This document shows, piece after piece, positions 46,493 through 56,508 of a stretch of 64,000 bases of DNA. The notes beneath the pieces are model-generated. The model saw only the letters and a program-made list of their open reading frames with translations. It searched no databases and was not told the origin of the DNA. Each line of letters opens with the position of its first letter. Position 1 is the first letter of the stretch. Source of the stretch: Candidatus Paceibacter sp. (GTDB lineage Bacteria > Patescibacteria > ABY1 > S139-126); NCBI GenBank assembly GCA_020724865.1, contig DYGA01000002.1:1-64000 (forward strand), in the 5' to 3' direction. Position numbers and translations under genes: made by a program.

Positions 46493-47998
46493 CTAAAACG
46501 GAGATTTGAGGCGCCAGCGAGATTGTAAATCTTTATTTAAAGCCTGCCTGATGTGATCTTTTGCGCTTTTGGTTTTGACAATTTTAAGCCAATCTTCATT
46601 TGGCTTTTTTCTATTTTTATCAATCATAATTTCAACCATATCGCCTGAGCGCAATTTGGTGTCCAGAGCTGCTATTTGTTCGTTGATTTTAGCGCCTATA
46701 CATTTATTACCTAATTCAGAGTGAACATGATAAGCAAAATCAATTGGCGTAGCTCCTTCGGGCAATTCTATCACATCTCCTTTGGGGGTAAAAATAAATA
46801 TACGATCACTAAAAATATCAAGCTTAATTTGTTGTAAGTATTGTTCAGAGTCTTTGACTTTTTTTTGAATATTTATAAGTTCTTTTATCCATTTTTGTTG
46901 TTTTTCAGTTAATTTTATTGCGCCTTTTTCTTTGTAATGCCAGTGAGCAGCTATACCATACTCGGCTTGATCGTGCATCTCAGGTGTTCTTACTTGAAAT
47001 TCAACAATTTGTCCTTCAGTGGCAAAAACTGTGGTGTGAATTGACTGATAACCGTTGGGTTTGGGAGTGGCAATATAATCTTTTATCCTACCTTTAAGTG
47101 GGGGCCATATACTATGAATAATTCCAATTGTGGTGTAGCAGGACTGGATATTGGGAACAATTATACGCAGAGCAATCAGATCATAAATCCGATTGATGTC
47201 CCGATCTTTTTGTAAAAGTTTGCGATATAAACTGTAAATGCGTTTAGTTCGACCATGTAAGGAGATAAAATTTATACCTTCTTTTTGTAAATTTTCCTCT
47301 AAAATTTTTTTTATTTTACTCAAGTTTTTTGTTTGTCTAGATAAAGGTTCTTGTCGTAGAGACAAAACCCAGTTGTATTCGGCAGGTTGTAAGATAGCAA
47401 AAGATAAATCTTCCAGCTGGTGTTTAATTTCGCCCATACCTAGGCGGTCGGCAATTGGAGCATAGATTTCTAAAGTTTCTAAAGCGATTCTTTTTTGTTT
47501 TTCTGCTGGTAAATATTGTATTGTTTGTAAATTATGTAAACGATCAGCAAATTTAATAAAAATTACTCTGATATCTTTAGCCATAGCAATAAACATTTTG
47601 CGCAGATTTTCTGCATATCTTTCTATGCCTCGATATTTAAGTCTGCCTAATTTAGTGATGCCATTTACCAGTTTGGCTACTTCTTTGCCAAAATTTTTTT
47701 CGATTTCTTGAATGCTAACTGCAGTGTCTTCTGGTACGTCATGTAAAAGACCGGCTAACAGGGTGGGCATATCAGCTTTCATAGCCGCTAAATTGTAGGT
47801 TGTTGCCAAGGGATGACTTATATATGATTCGCCTGAAAATCTGGTTTGGTCAGCATGAGCTTCAGCCGCAAAATCATAGGCAAGTTTGAGCATAGTAAAA
47901 TCCTCATCTGGGGGTAGATATTTTTTTGTTTTTTCTATCAAATCGTCTATGGACATTCTCGTAGTTTGATTTTTTTCTGACGAATTAAAAAAAATCAT
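46493..47998 (-). CDS. RelA/SpoT-family (p)ppGpp synthetase/hydrolase
   Basis: 501 residues. HD hydrolase domain (SHPLATTYNLA and LLHDVPEDT), synthetase domain (RTKRIYSLYRKLLQKDRDINRIYDLIALRII and GYQSIHTTV), then a TGS domain (IFTPKGDVIELPEGATPIDFAYHVHSELG). The usual C-terminal helical and ACT regulatory domains are missing; the protein ends soon after TGS. It makes and breaks the stringent-response alarmone. Both catalytic halves look intact, giving one bifunctional enzyme. Confidence 0.94.
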   Translation of the reverse strand: MIFFNSSEKNQTTRMSIDDLIEKTKKYLPPDEDFTMLKLAYDFAAEAHADQTRFSGESYISHPLATTYNLAAMKADMPTLLAGLLHDVPEDTAVSIQEIEKNFGKEVAKLVNGITKLGRLKYRGIERYAENLRKMFIAMAKDIRVIFIKFADRLHNLQTIQYLPAEKQKRIALETLEIYAPIADRLGMGEIKHQLEDLSFAILQPAEYNWVLSLRQEPLSRQTKNLSKIKKILEENLQKEGINFISLHGRTKRIYSLYRKLLQKDRDINRIYDLIALRIIVPNIQSCYTTIGIIHSIWPPLKGRIKDYIATPKPNGYQSIHTTVFATEGQIVEFQVRTPEMHDQAEYGIAAHWHYKEKGAIKLTEKQQKWIKELINIQKKVKDSEQYLQQIKLDIFSDRIFIFTPKGDVIELPEGATPIDFAYHVHSELGNKCIGAKINEQIAALDTKLRSGDMVEIMIDKNRKKPNEDWLKIVKTKSAKDHIRQALNKDLQSRWRLKSPF

Positions 47999-48048
47999 AA
48001 CTTAATTTAGTGGTTATATCATACAATAAATTTTAGAAAAAGCAATTA

Positions 48049-48077
48049 TTGACTGGAGATAATTATTTTGTTAAGCT
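48049..48077 (+). promoter_or_regulatory. Putative promoter for the sugar transferase gene
   Basis: TTGACT (48049-48054), 17 nt, TAAGCT (48072-48077); GGAGGG SD at 48104-48109. Confidence 0.45.
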
Positions 48078-48113
48078 AGCTGGAATTAGTTTATTTACAA
48101 AAATGGAGGGAAC

Positions 48114-48713
48114 ATGAAAACTTATTTTGGCAAACGGTTGTTTGATCTGGTAATGGCATCTGGTTGCTTATTGGTATTATTGCCACTTTTTATAATTATA
48201 AGTTGTTTAGTTTTGATATTTGCCGGACGTCCGATATTTTATCGTCAGGCCCGAAACGGTTTATTTGGGAAAAAATTTTATATTTATAAATTTAGAACAA
48301 TGTACAACGGAGCTCACGAGCAGATTGAACAATTATTAGTTAATACTACCCAACATCGTTATTGTCATCGGTTAAAAGAAGATCCTCGAGTGACCAAAAT
48401 TGGCAGAATTTTACGTCGATGGAATTTAGACGAGTTACCACAATTAGTTAATATCATTCGCGGCGATATGAGTTTCGTTGGTCCAAGACCTGGCGAGGAT
48501 TATTTTAGTGCAGATTTAAAGTATCGTTATCAAGTTGATCACTTACGTCCGGGATTGACTGGATATTACCAAATTTTTTCCCATACTACCGATATTAGTG
48601 ATGTCTCTATTCGTATCAAACTTATAGATAAATATTGGCAAGAAATATCATTTTTGACAGATGTTAAAATAATTTTACTAACCTTTAAGGTTATATGGAA
48701 ACAGAAATTTTAA
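48114..48713 (+). CDS. Undecaprenyl-phosphate sugar-phosphate transferase
   Basis: 199 residues, a minimal bacterial sugar transferase (PglC/WbaP core). One re-entrant N-terminal helix (about 10-33), KFYIYKFRTMYNGA, the DE motif ILRRWNLDELPQLVNIIRGDMSFVGPRPGE, and LRPGLTGYYQ. It moves a sugar phosphate onto undecaprenyl phosphate to start glycan assembly. The sugar is unknown, and no glycan cluster follows here, so it may act alone or with genes elsewhere. Confidence 0.93.
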   Translation: MKTYFGKRLFDLVMASGCLLVLLPLFIIISCLVLIFAGRPIFYRQARNGLFGKKFYIYKFRTMYNGAHEQIEQLLVNTTQHRYCHRLKEDPRVTKIGRILRRWNLDELPQLVNIIRGDMSFVGPRPGEDYFSADLKYRYQVDHLRPGLTGYYQIFSHTTDISDVSIRIKLIDKYWQEISFLTDVKIILLTFKVIWKQKF

Positions 48714-48740
48714 AAAGACCCTTGTTGCAGGGTCTTTTTT
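48713..48740. terminator. Bidirectional terminator between sugar transferase and rpmB
   Basis: AAAAGACCCT pairs with AGGGTCTTTT, with T or A runs on both sides. Confidence 0.9.
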
Positions 48741-48746
48741 ACTAAT

Positions 48747-48980
48747 TTATTTATTAACTAGCTTTCGTAGATCATAAACTTTTCCTTGTTGCCGCCATTT
48801 AGCCAGAGTTTTTAGAGCTTGATTTGATAATTTAATACGCAGGTATTTGCCCGTGGCTGGATTTAGTAATCTCTTGGTTTGTAAATTGACAGCAAATTTT
48901 CTTTTAGTTTTACGGTTGCTGTGAGAAACATTGTGGCCGCGTAAATCTCGCTTGCCAGTAATTGCACATTTTTTTGCCAT
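48747..48980 (-). CDS. rpmB: Ribosomal protein L28
   Basis: 77 residues. MAKKCAITGKRDLRGHNVSHSNRKTKRKF is the standard bacterial L28 start, with later NLQTKRLLNPATGKYLRIKLS. A single Cys at residue 5 remains of the zinc-binding variant. Monocistronic with the bidirectional terminator downstream. Confidence 0.96.
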   Translation of the reverse strand: MAKKCAITGKRDLRGHNVSHSNRKTKRKFAVNLQTKRLLNPATGKYLRIKLSNQALKTLAKWRQQGKVYDLRKLVNK

Positions 48981-49036
48981 ATAGAATATCTAATTATAAA
49001 ACAGTTGCTTTAATATACAGTAAAGTTATTTTATCG

Positions 49037-51289
49037 TCAAGCTGATTTGCTTTTTTTGGGCTTATCTTTTGCTTGGCTGATTAATTCTAAACATTCAGCT
49101 AAGGATAATTTTTCCGGATCTTTTTCTTTGGACAATCTGATATTGTTTTCTCCATCAGTAATATAAGGACCAAAGCGACCACGTAAGATTTTTATATTAT
49201 TTTCAGGGAATTCCTTGACAGTTTTCTTTTGTTTTTTGGCAATGGCTTCAGCGATATATTGCTTAGCAGTCTTTTCATCTATAGTTAGGGGATTTTCATT
49301 TTTGATTGAAATATAATCACTGCCAATTTTTAAATAAGGACCAAAGCGTCCAAAACCGGCAAAGATTTTTTCTCCCTGTTCACTCAAGCCAACTTCTCGG
49401 GGTAGTGCCAATAAAGCCAAGGCGTCATTGAGAGAAATTTCTTCAATCATTTGTCCAGGTAATAAGGAAGCGAATTTTGGTTTTTCTTCGTCATCTTTGG
49501 TACCTAGTTGAACATAAGGTCCAAAGCGACCAACTCTAACACTGACGGGTTTTTTGGTTTTAGGATCAATTCCCAATTCTTTGACGGGCATAATATCTGT
49601 TTTAGAAATAGAATTTTCTTTTTCTTCTAAAATTTTGGCAAATGGTTTATAAAAATCCATAATAACTGCGGGCCAATCTCGTTTACCTTCGGCAATTTCA
49701 TCCAATTCATTTTCCATTTGGGCGGTAAAATTATAATCCAAAATTTGACTGAAATGTTCAGTCAATAAATCATTGACCACAATGCCAATATTAGTTGGTT
49801 TTAATTTACGATCAATTAAATTGACGTAGTTTCTTTCAATAATAGTAGAAATTGTAGGTGCATAAGTGGAGGGGCGACCAATACCCTTTTCTTCCAAAGC
49901 TTTAACTAAACTGGCTTCAGTATAGCGGGCTGGCGGTTGAGTAAAGTGTTGTTCGGGTTTTATTTCTTGGCATTCAAGCCGATCGCCAACAGTCAAGGTG
50001 GGCAAGGTGTTTTCTTGAATTTTGTCAGGATAAATTTTTAACCAGCCAGCAAAAGTTATTTCCGAACCATTAGCCCGCCAACTATAATTACCCGTATGAA
50101 TATCAACAATATTTTGTTTTATTTTTGCTGGCGCCATTTGACTGGCGATAGCTCTTTCCCAAATCAATTCATACAGTTTGTATTGATTGATATTCAGATA
50201 TTTTTTAATAGACTGCGGTTGGCGGTGGGCGCTAGTCGGTCTAATCGCCTCATGAGCCTCTTGAGCTGATTTGTTTCTAGTTTTATATCGGGTGGGATGG
50301 CTGTAGTTGGCTCCATAAGAGTCAGTTAAATAGCTGGTTGCTTCTTGAATAAATTTTTCTGATAAGTTTAAAGAGTCAGTACGCATATAAGTAATTAGTC
50401 CAGTTTGACCGAGGTTGCCCAATTTAATGCCCTCATACAGTTGTTGTGCTATTACCATTGTTTGTTTGGCAGAAAAACCTAAGCGACTATTAGCAGCCTG
50501 TTGTAAGGTTGAGGTAGTAAAAGGCGGATAAGGGTTTTTGTTTATCTCTTTACTATCAACATTGCTCACGATAAAATTTTCTTTATTGATAGCCTCGACA
50601 ATTTTTTTAGCCGCAGTTTCTGAGCCAATGGCAAATTTATCCAGTGTTTTGTTATTGATTTTTATCAGTCGGGCGGGGAAAATATTTGTTTGGTGTTTTA
50701 AATCAGCGGTTATTGTCCAATATTCTTCAGGTTTAAAATTGTTTATTTCTCTTTCTCTTTCTACAATCAATTTTACGGTTACTGATTGTACTCGACCAGC
50801 TGAAAGACCGCGGGCTACTTTTTTCCACAAAAAAGGTGAAAGCTTATAACCTACTAAACGATCAAGAATGCGCCTGGCTTGTTGGGCGTTAACTAATCGT
50901 AAGTCAATTGTCCGCGGCTCTATTAAAGCTTGCTTGATAGCATCTTCAGTTATTTCATGAAAAACAATCCTTTGAGATTTTTCCGGATCGATGCCGATGA
51001 TATTAGCTAGATGCCAAGCAATTGCTTCGCCTTCTCGGTCTTCGTCAGTTGCAAAATAGATATTTTTACTGTTAGCTGTTTTCTTTTTAAGTTCGGTAAC
51101 GGTTTTTTGTTTGTTACGGGGAATGACATAAGTTGGGGTAAAATTATTTTCAATATCAATGCCTAATTTACCCTTAGGTAAATCACGAATATGACCATAA
51201 GAAGATAAAACCAGATAATCTTTACCCAGGAATTTATTTATAGTTTTGGCTTTAGTCGGTGATTCGACAATAATTACATTTTTTGACAT
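49037..51289 (-). CDS. topA: DNA topoisomerase I
   Basis: 750 residues from the ATG at 51289; an upstream in-frame start adds nine residues. TOPRIM domain VIIVESPTKAKTINKFLG and FATDEDREGEAIAWHL. Catalytic Tyr in GLITYMRTDSLNLS; EKGIGRPSTYAPTISTI is conserved. The C-terminal zinc ribbons of E. coli are replaced by three Cys-free GRFGPYVQLG-type repeats (about residues 590-725). It relaxes negative supercoils behind polymerase. The same zinc-ribbon type lost here is present in the Mrr-like protein at 14909. Confidence 0.97.
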   Translation of the reverse strand: MSKNVIIVESPTKAKTINKFLGKDYLVLSSYGHIRDLPKGKLGIDIENNFTPTYVIPRNKQKTVTELKKKTANSKNIYFATDEDREGEAIAWHLANIIGIDPEKSQRIVFHEITEDAIKQALIEPRTIDLRLVNAQQARRILDRLVGYKLSPFLWKKVARGLSAGRVQSVTVKLIVEREREINNFKPEEYWTITADLKHQTNIFPARLIKINNKTLDKFAIGSETAAKKIVEAINKENFIVSNVDSKEINKNPYPPFTTSTLQQAANSRLGFSAKQTMVIAQQLYEGIKLGNLGQTGLITYMRTDSLNLSEKFIQEATSYLTDSYGANYSHPTRYKTRNKSAQEAHEAIRPTSAHRQPQSIKKYLNINQYKLYELIWERAIASQMAPAKIKQNIVDIHTGNYSWRANGSEITFAGWLKIYPDKIQENTLPTLTVGDRLECQEIKPEQHFTQPPARYTEASLVKALEEKGIGRPSTYAPTISTIIERNYVNLIDRKLKPTNIGIVVNDLLTEHFSQILDYNFTAQMENELDEIAEGKRDWPAVIMDFYKPFAKILEEKENSISKTDIMPVKELGIDPKTKKPVSVRVGRFGPYVQLGTKDDEEKPKFASLLPGQMIEEISLNDALALLALPREVGLSEQGEKIFAGFGRFGPYLKIGSDYISIKNENPLTIDEKTAKQYIAEAIAKKQKKTVKEFPENNIKILRGRFGPYITDGENNIRLSKEKDPEKLSLAECLELISQAKDKPKKSKSA

Positions 51290-51342
51290 AAGTTTAACTG
51301 TTTTTGAACATAGCACAAAATAATTTTATTTGGCAAGCGCAA

Positions 51343-52425
51343 TCAGTTTTTGGCAATTTTTCCATTGGTCATTTTTCTGATTTTTTTATTTAGTTCCATA
51401 ATTGAAATTTGGGTATTTACCGTGGCGGCTGGTAAACCCGTTTGTCGGATAATTTCATCAATTTCCATAGGTTCAGTGGCAAGAATTTGCCAAATTAATT
51501 TTTGTTGGGGGTCAGTCGGTTCGCTGGAGTGATTAGTTTGAGAAATTTCTTTAAGATCAAAGATTTCAATAATGTCGTGATGATTTCTGATTAGATGGGC
51601 ACCTCTTTTTATTAGTTCATTGGGTCCGGCTGAATTTGAGCTGTAAATTGAACCAGGTATAGCCATAACTTCACGATTTTGTTCTAGGGCTGCCGCGGCG
51701 GTAATCAGAGAACCTGATTCAATATCCCCCTCAATTATAAGCACACCTTGAGACAATCCAGAAATAATCCGATTGCGTCTAGGAAAATGTTGTTTCAGTG
51801 GCATAGTGCCTGGTGGATATTCAGAGATTATTGATCCGCCATTATCTATAATTTTTTTAGCTAAGTAGCGATTGGAAGAAGGATAAAGATTAGCATCATC
51901 TAGACCATTGCCCAGCACGGCAATTGTTTTTCCTCCGACTGCCAAAGTTTCTTGATGTACTAACGCATCGACCCCCAGAGCCAGTCCGGAGACGGTAATA
52001 AAATTGTACTGACATAAAGGTGGAATTATATCTTTTACCAGTTGTGTCCCGTAAGGAGAAATTTTTCTGGTCCCCACTATAGCTAAGGTAATTCCTTCAT
52101 TAATAATTTTTCCACGATAATACAAAATTGCTGGAGGATCATATATTTCTTTCAGTAAAGGCGGATAATTTTTATCGGAAAATAAACAAACGCCAATGTG
52201 GTGGCGTTCTAGTTCCATCAGTAATTCATCAGGATCGATAGATTTTTTTTCCATAATTAAATGATCAACGGTTCGTTGGTCAAGTCCAGCGGCTAAGTAT
52301 TCTTCGGGCAGAGCTTCCCAGGCAATTTTAAGATTGGTGAAATATTTTTGTAAACGTATTAATCGGGCGGGACCTATTTGGTTTATCCGGCTGAAGGCCA
52401 GCCAATATTTTAAATCATCTTCCAT
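51343..52425 (-). CDS. dprA: DprA/Smf DNA-processing protein
   Basis: 360 residues from MEDDLKYW; an earlier in-frame start lacks support. N-terminal helical domain (LAFSRINQIGPARLIRLQKYF), then the Rossmann domain with VGTRKISPYGTQLV, SGLALGVDALVH, GNGLDDANLYP and FPRRNRIISGLSQGVLIIEG, then a winged-helix C-terminus. It loads RecA onto incoming single-stranded DNA during natural transformation. CPR bacteria are often inferred to be naturally competent. Lies upstream of topA on the same strand, a common pairing. Confidence 0.95.
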   Translation of the reverse strand: MEDDLKYWLAFSRINQIGPARLIRLQKYFTNLKIAWEALPEEYLAAGLDQRTVDHLIMEKKSIDPDELLMELERHHIGVCLFSDKNYPPLLKEIYDPPAILYYRGKIINEGITLAIVGTRKISPYGTQLVKDIIPPLCQYNFITVSGLALGVDALVHQETLAVGGKTIAVLGNGLDDANLYPSSNRYLAKKIIDNGGSIISEYPPGTMPLKQHFPRRNRIISGLSQGVLIIEGDIESGSLITAAAALEQNREVMAIPGSIYSSNSAGPNELIKRGAHLIRNHHDIIEIFDLKEISQTNHSSEPTDPQQKLIWQILATEPMEIDEIIRQTGLPAATVNTQISIMELNKKIRKMTNGKIAKN

Positions 52426-52489
52426 ATTTATAATATAAGCCAAATATTTTATCGGGTAAATGATAAAATTATCTATAAAATAAATTTTT

Positions 52490-55400
52490 TTATATTTTTT
52501 TGATTGTCGCAATTAATTCCTCCAGCCAATCATTATTTACTGTAGATATTTTAATTTTTAAAGTCTGTTGATTAGTTGTCCAAGGAAAATTTAGTTTTTT
52601 TATATTATTAATTATTTCAGAGGTAATTTTTTTGTTAAAAATTATAGTTATTGTCGCTATGGATTTTTTTATGTTTAATACATTGATGGAATTGATTCCT
52701 TTTTGTTGACAAATAATTTTCAAGTGTAACACTCGCAGAAGATTTTGGTATTCCATCGGCAGGGTTTTATTGGAAAAAAAATTTTTACTAAGCGTCAATA
52801 ATTCCTCGTTGGTTTTACAGTTGCTTAGTTTTTGGTAAAAATCGAAACGTTCATCAGGTGCAGATATTAAAGATTCAGGGATATAGTAGGTGAGAGGCAA
52901 TTGAATTTGTATGTCGTTTTCTTCAGGTTCAGTGTTACCGGTTTTTATTTCTTGAACCGCTTGATCTAAGAGTCTTAAATATAAATTTAATCCCACCGCT
53001 TTGATGTGGCCGTGTTGTTTTTTGCCCAATAAATTTCCAATTCCTCTTATTTCCATATCTCGTCTGGCTAATTCTAAACCGCTACCCAGTGCTTGAGCCG
53101 ATTGTAGAGCTGATAGTCTTTTAGCTGCTAAACCACTTAATTTTTGGGAGGAATAAAAAAAGTAAGCATAGGCTTGCCTGTTACCTCGGCCAATCCGACC
53201 TCTTAATTGATAAAGTTGGGCCAGGCCAAAATTGGCAGCTTGTTCCACAATTAGCGTATTGACATTGGGTAAGTCAAGGCCGTTTTCAATAATTGTTGAA
53301 CAAACCAAGATGTCAATTTTTCCTTCATCAAATTGGTGCATGATTTGACTTAATTCTTTGCCCGGCATTTGCCCGTGAGCAAAAGCAATTTTTGCTTCTG
53401 GTACCAGTTTTGCCAACTGTTTAACTTTGCTGGCCATAGTTTCAACTTTATTGTAGAGATAATAAGTTTGCCCTTGACGGTTAAATTCTGTTTGTAAAGC
53501 ATGTTTTATTTTGTTTTCATCATAAGGCTCTATGGAACTAATAATTGGCAGTCGACCTGGCGGCGGTGTTTGAATAAGACTGACTGGTTTAATACCGGCC
53601 ACTGAAAAATATAGTGTGCGGGGAATTGGAGTAGCTGACAAAGTTAACACATGACTTAGTTGGCGATGTTTTTTTAATTTTTCTTTATGAATCACACCGA
53701 ATTTTTGCTCTTCATCAATTATTAAAAGTTGCAAATTTTTAAAATTTATATCATCAGATAAAATTCGATGAGTGCCAATGACAATATCAGTTCTGCCCAA
53801 TTTTATATTTTCAATTATTTCCGTTTGTTTTTTCTTTTCCTGCCAACGGGTTAATAGATCTATTTGGATGCCAAATTTTTGCAAGCGATTATTGAAGGTA
53901 TCAAAATGTTGTTGAGCTAAGATAGTAGTCGGACAAAGTAACGCCACTTGGCCGCCATGAAAGATAATCCGAGCAGCAGTTCGAATGGCTAATTCAGTTT
54001 TTCCAAAACCAACATCGCCACAGATTAAACGATCCATTGGTTTGGTATTTTTTAAATCATTCACAATATCGGCCCAAGCTTTTTTTTGATCAATGGTATC
54101 TTGATAAGGAAAATCAGCTATAATAGATTTTTCTTCCGGAAAATTATTGAGTAAAGGTTCAGTGTAACCAGTTTCTCTTTGGGCTTGGGTTTGGATAATT
54201 TCTCGGGCTGAACTAAGTAAATCGGTTTTTATCTTATTTTTTAACTGTTGCCAGCTACTACTGGAAAGTCGGTTGATAGTGGGGCGGGTGAGCCCAATAT
54301 ATTTTTCCAATCTATCGGCTTTTTCTACTGGAACATATAAACGGTCGCGGTCAGCATAACTAATAACAAAAAAATCTCTGGTGGTACCGTCAAAATTTTG
54401 TTTTATTATTCCGGTCATTTTCCCTACTCCGTGATCGATATGAACAACATAATCATCAATTTTGAAATTTTGTTTTAACTTATTTAGACTAGCAGTTAAA
54501 GTTTGATTGTTAGCTGGCAATTCACGTTCTGTCAGAATTGCCAATTTTAACTGTTGGCTAACTAAACTTTGGACAAGCGGTTGTTCGATGATTTTTAAGT
54601 TAGATATTTTTTGCTGAAAATAATTTTCAGTTTTATTGGTTAAGATAAAAAACCAATCAGTTTTATTTTTTAACCAGTTGTCAAGTTCATTTGGAGTATA
54701 ACGAAAAGACGGCGCTTCAGTGAAGTCAGTATCTATGCCATCTTGACTGGCCAGGTTAAGAAATAATATTTTCCAAGTAGATTGAATTGGAATTGATGAT
54801 GTTTGGCTAGATAAAAATAGGGAATTGGTAGGCAAGTATTCATTAATGTCCGCTGTACCGGGAGGTAGGCTTTTCGGAACAATGTTTATATCTGTTAAAT
54901 TAGCTAAATGTTTTTGTGATAAAATAGCAAAGGAAAAAATTTCTTCAATTTTGTTTTGTTTCCAGATTATGCGCACCGGGTCAGTAAAATTTATAGGAAA
55001 AATATCTATAATTTCTCCGCGCTTAGCATACTCCCCTTTAGCAAAAACTCTAGTCTGCCGTTCATAACCTAGTTGAGCAATTTGGTTTAAAAAATTTTTT
55101 TGTAAGTAATTTTTATTTATTTTAACGTTTGTAATCAGCTCATTTTGCCAAATTGATTTATTGGGCAGATTGATCGGAAGGTTTTGTAAAGAAAAAATTA
55201 TTAACTGCGGCGTAGCCGATATTAAATTGTTTAAAATTGTGCTTGCTTGAGTCGGCCAAATGTTGATTGAAATATTGGCCGGATAAATTTTTTGCCAAAA
55301 CAATAAATTTTGTTGATAAGAAAGTTGCTGTTTATCATCAATAGCCATTAGTAAAACGGCTGATGGATTAATCAGAGGGGTGATAATCATTTGCCAGGTT

Positions 55401-55498
55401 AACCAAGTAGCAGCCGTATCATTGGGAATTTTACCGACACTGACAGTGGTAGTGGGCAATAGTTTTTTGATTATAGATTCAATAACTGTCATTAGCAT
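52490..55498 (-). CDS. mfd: Transcription-repair coupling factor Mfd
   Basis: 1002 residues from the ATG at 55498 (AAGG SD 5 nt upstream). The N-terminal UvrB-like part is short and divergent. The polymerase-interaction domain follows (FKIDDYVVHIDHGVGKMTGII). The helicase core has GDVGFGKTELAIRTA (Walker A near residue 495), IDEEQKFGVIHKEKL and QLRGRIGRGNRQAYAYFFY. The TRCF C-terminal domain follows (PESLISAPDERFDFYQKL). It removes stalled RNA polymerase and recruits UvrA. About 150 residues shorter than E. coli Mfd. Confidence 0.95.
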   Translation of the reverse strand: MLMTVIESIIKKLLPTTTVSVGKIPNDTAATWLTWQMIITPLINPSAVLLMAIDDKQQLSYQQNLLFWQKIYPANISINIWPTQASTILNNLISATPQLIIFSLQNLPINLPNKSIWQNELITNVKINKNYLQKNFLNQIAQLGYERQTRVFAKGEYAKRGEIIDIFPINFTDPVRIIWKQNKIEEIFSFAILSQKHLANLTDINIVPKSLPPGTADINEYLPTNSLFLSSQTSSIPIQSTWKILFLNLASQDGIDTDFTEAPSFRYTPNELDNWLKNKTDWFFILTNKTENYFQQKISNLKIIEQPLVQSLVSQQLKLAILTERELPANNQTLTASLNKLKQNFKIDDYVVHIDHGVGKMTGIIKQNFDGTTRDFFVISYADRDRLYVPVEKADRLEKYIGLTRPTINRLSSSSWQQLKNKIKTDLLSSAREIIQTQAQRETGYTEPLLNNFPEEKSIIADFPYQDTIDQKKAWADIVNDLKNTKPMDRLICGDVGFGKTELAIRTAARIIFHGGQVALLCPTTILAQQHFDTFNNRLQKFGIQIDLLTRWQEKKKQTEIIENIKLGRTDIVIGTHRILSDDINFKNLQLLIIDEEQKFGVIHKEKLKKHRQLSHVLTLSATPIPRTLYFSVAGIKPVSLIQTPPPGRLPIISSIEPYDENKIKHALQTEFNRQGQTYYLYNKVETMASKVKQLAKLVPEAKIAFAHGQMPGKELSQIMHQFDEGKIDILVCSTIIENGLDLPNVNTLIVEQAANFGLAQLYQLRGRIGRGNRQAYAYFFYSSQKLSGLAAKRLSALQSAQALGSGLELARRDMEIRGIGNLLGKKQHGHIKAVGLNLYLRLLDQAVQEIKTGNTEPEENDIQIQLPLTYYIPESLISAPDERFDFYQKLSNCKTNEELLTLSKNFFSNKTLPMEYQNLLRVLHLKIICQQKGINSINVLNIKKSIATITIIFNKKITSEIINNIKKLNFPWTTNQQTLKIKISTVNNDWLEELIATIKKI

Positions 55499-55514
55499 AA
55501 TTACCTTAACTAAA

Positions 55515-55550
55515 AAAATAAAAAAAAGCAAAGTTTTTAAACTTTGCTTT
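55515..55550 (-). terminator. Terminator after the 55537-56241 gene
   Basis: AAAGCAAAGTTT pairs with AAACTTTGCTTT; the minus-strand T run lies at 55511-55527. The stem overlaps the gene's stop. Confidence 0.85.
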
Positions 55551-56241
55551 GAGAAAAATAATATCTGATAGTATTGATTATTTCTTTTTTTAAATTAATT
55601 TTATTTTTCAGACAGACCAGTAGAGGAATTTCCGTAAAATTAATTTGTTTGAATGTCTTTATAACTGAACTAGTAGGTGGTTGAAAAAACGCCCATGGAT
55701 AAGTAGCGGTTGAAGTATCGATTATTAATTTAAAACGATTTTGTTTTAAATGATCAATAAGTTCATCTTCGGTGTAATTGTTTATCAATACACCGGGATA
55801 TTTATTTTTAATATTTTTTTCTTCTTGGCCGCTAAAAGTAGTTATTTGTTCAGCGTAGGACTTAAAATAGATTAAAATTTCCCCATCCTTTTTGATGGCT
55901 GCTTGTGAATTGACGGTACCATTTAGGGTTGGTAGTTCCCACTGATTGATAATAAAGGCATCAAAGCCTTCAATAATCGATTTTAAATTTTGACTGTATT
56001 TTTTTTCGGCGTAGACTATTTTTTTGGTGGGAAATAGCCTAGTTTCTTCAAGAATTTGAAAATTTTTGTAGTAGTTTTGCGAACCTAAACTGATAATTAG
56101 CCAGTCAAAGTTTTCGTTTTTTGTTCTTTGAATCAGTTCACTTTGGCTTTTGGTTTGTTCCATATATTCCCATGGTAGTAAAGGGGAAATTTTTTTGTTG
56201 ATTTTCGGTAAGTGGCAAATAATCTTTTTTTGCTTTTTCAT
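55537..56241 (-). CDS. Hypothetical soluble protein
   Basis: 234 residues, mixed alpha/beta, Lys-rich start (MKKQKKIICHLPKINKK). AGGAG SD 8 nt upstream of the ATG on the minus strand. Repeated strands such as WLIISLG, KIVYAEKKY and AFIINQW suggest a Rossmann-like fold; no catalytic motif is clear. The 56242-56508 gap before the divergent SIMPL gene is AT-rich with no visible gene. Confidence 0.65.
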   Translation of the reverse strand: MKKQKKIICHLPKINKKISPLLPWEYMEQTKSQSELIQRTKNENFDWLIISLGSQNYYKNFQILEETRLFPTKKIVYAEKKYSQNLKSIIEGFDAFIINQWELPTLNGTVNSQAAIKKDGEILIYFKSYAEQITTFSGQEEKNIKNKYPGVLINNYTEDELIDHLKQNRFKLIIDTSTATYPWAFFQPPTSSVIKTFKQINFTEIPLLVCLKNKINLKKEIINTIRYYFSQSKV

Positions 56242-56508
56242 TTTTTATACTCCTGATTGTTAAATTGCGAATTAAAATATTTTTTCATATTATTATCAGT
56301 AAGTCAAATCATTAAATATTATTAAGTAAATTATTATTTTTATTCAAGATAATTTATATTTTAATCTGGAATCATGATTATGATTAAACATAATGTTTAG
56401 TTTTAAATATTATTGTTTTTTTATGATGATGACAGTGATTTTTTATTTTTTTGCCCAGTGATATAATTAGTTTAGCTGATAAATATTAAATAATTAATAA
56501 ACAATTTT

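Noticed and set aside
44640..46500. parS site and replication origin near parAB
   Set aside because: I could not find TGTTTCACGTGAAACA or a close variant, nor dnaA or a DnaA-box cluster.
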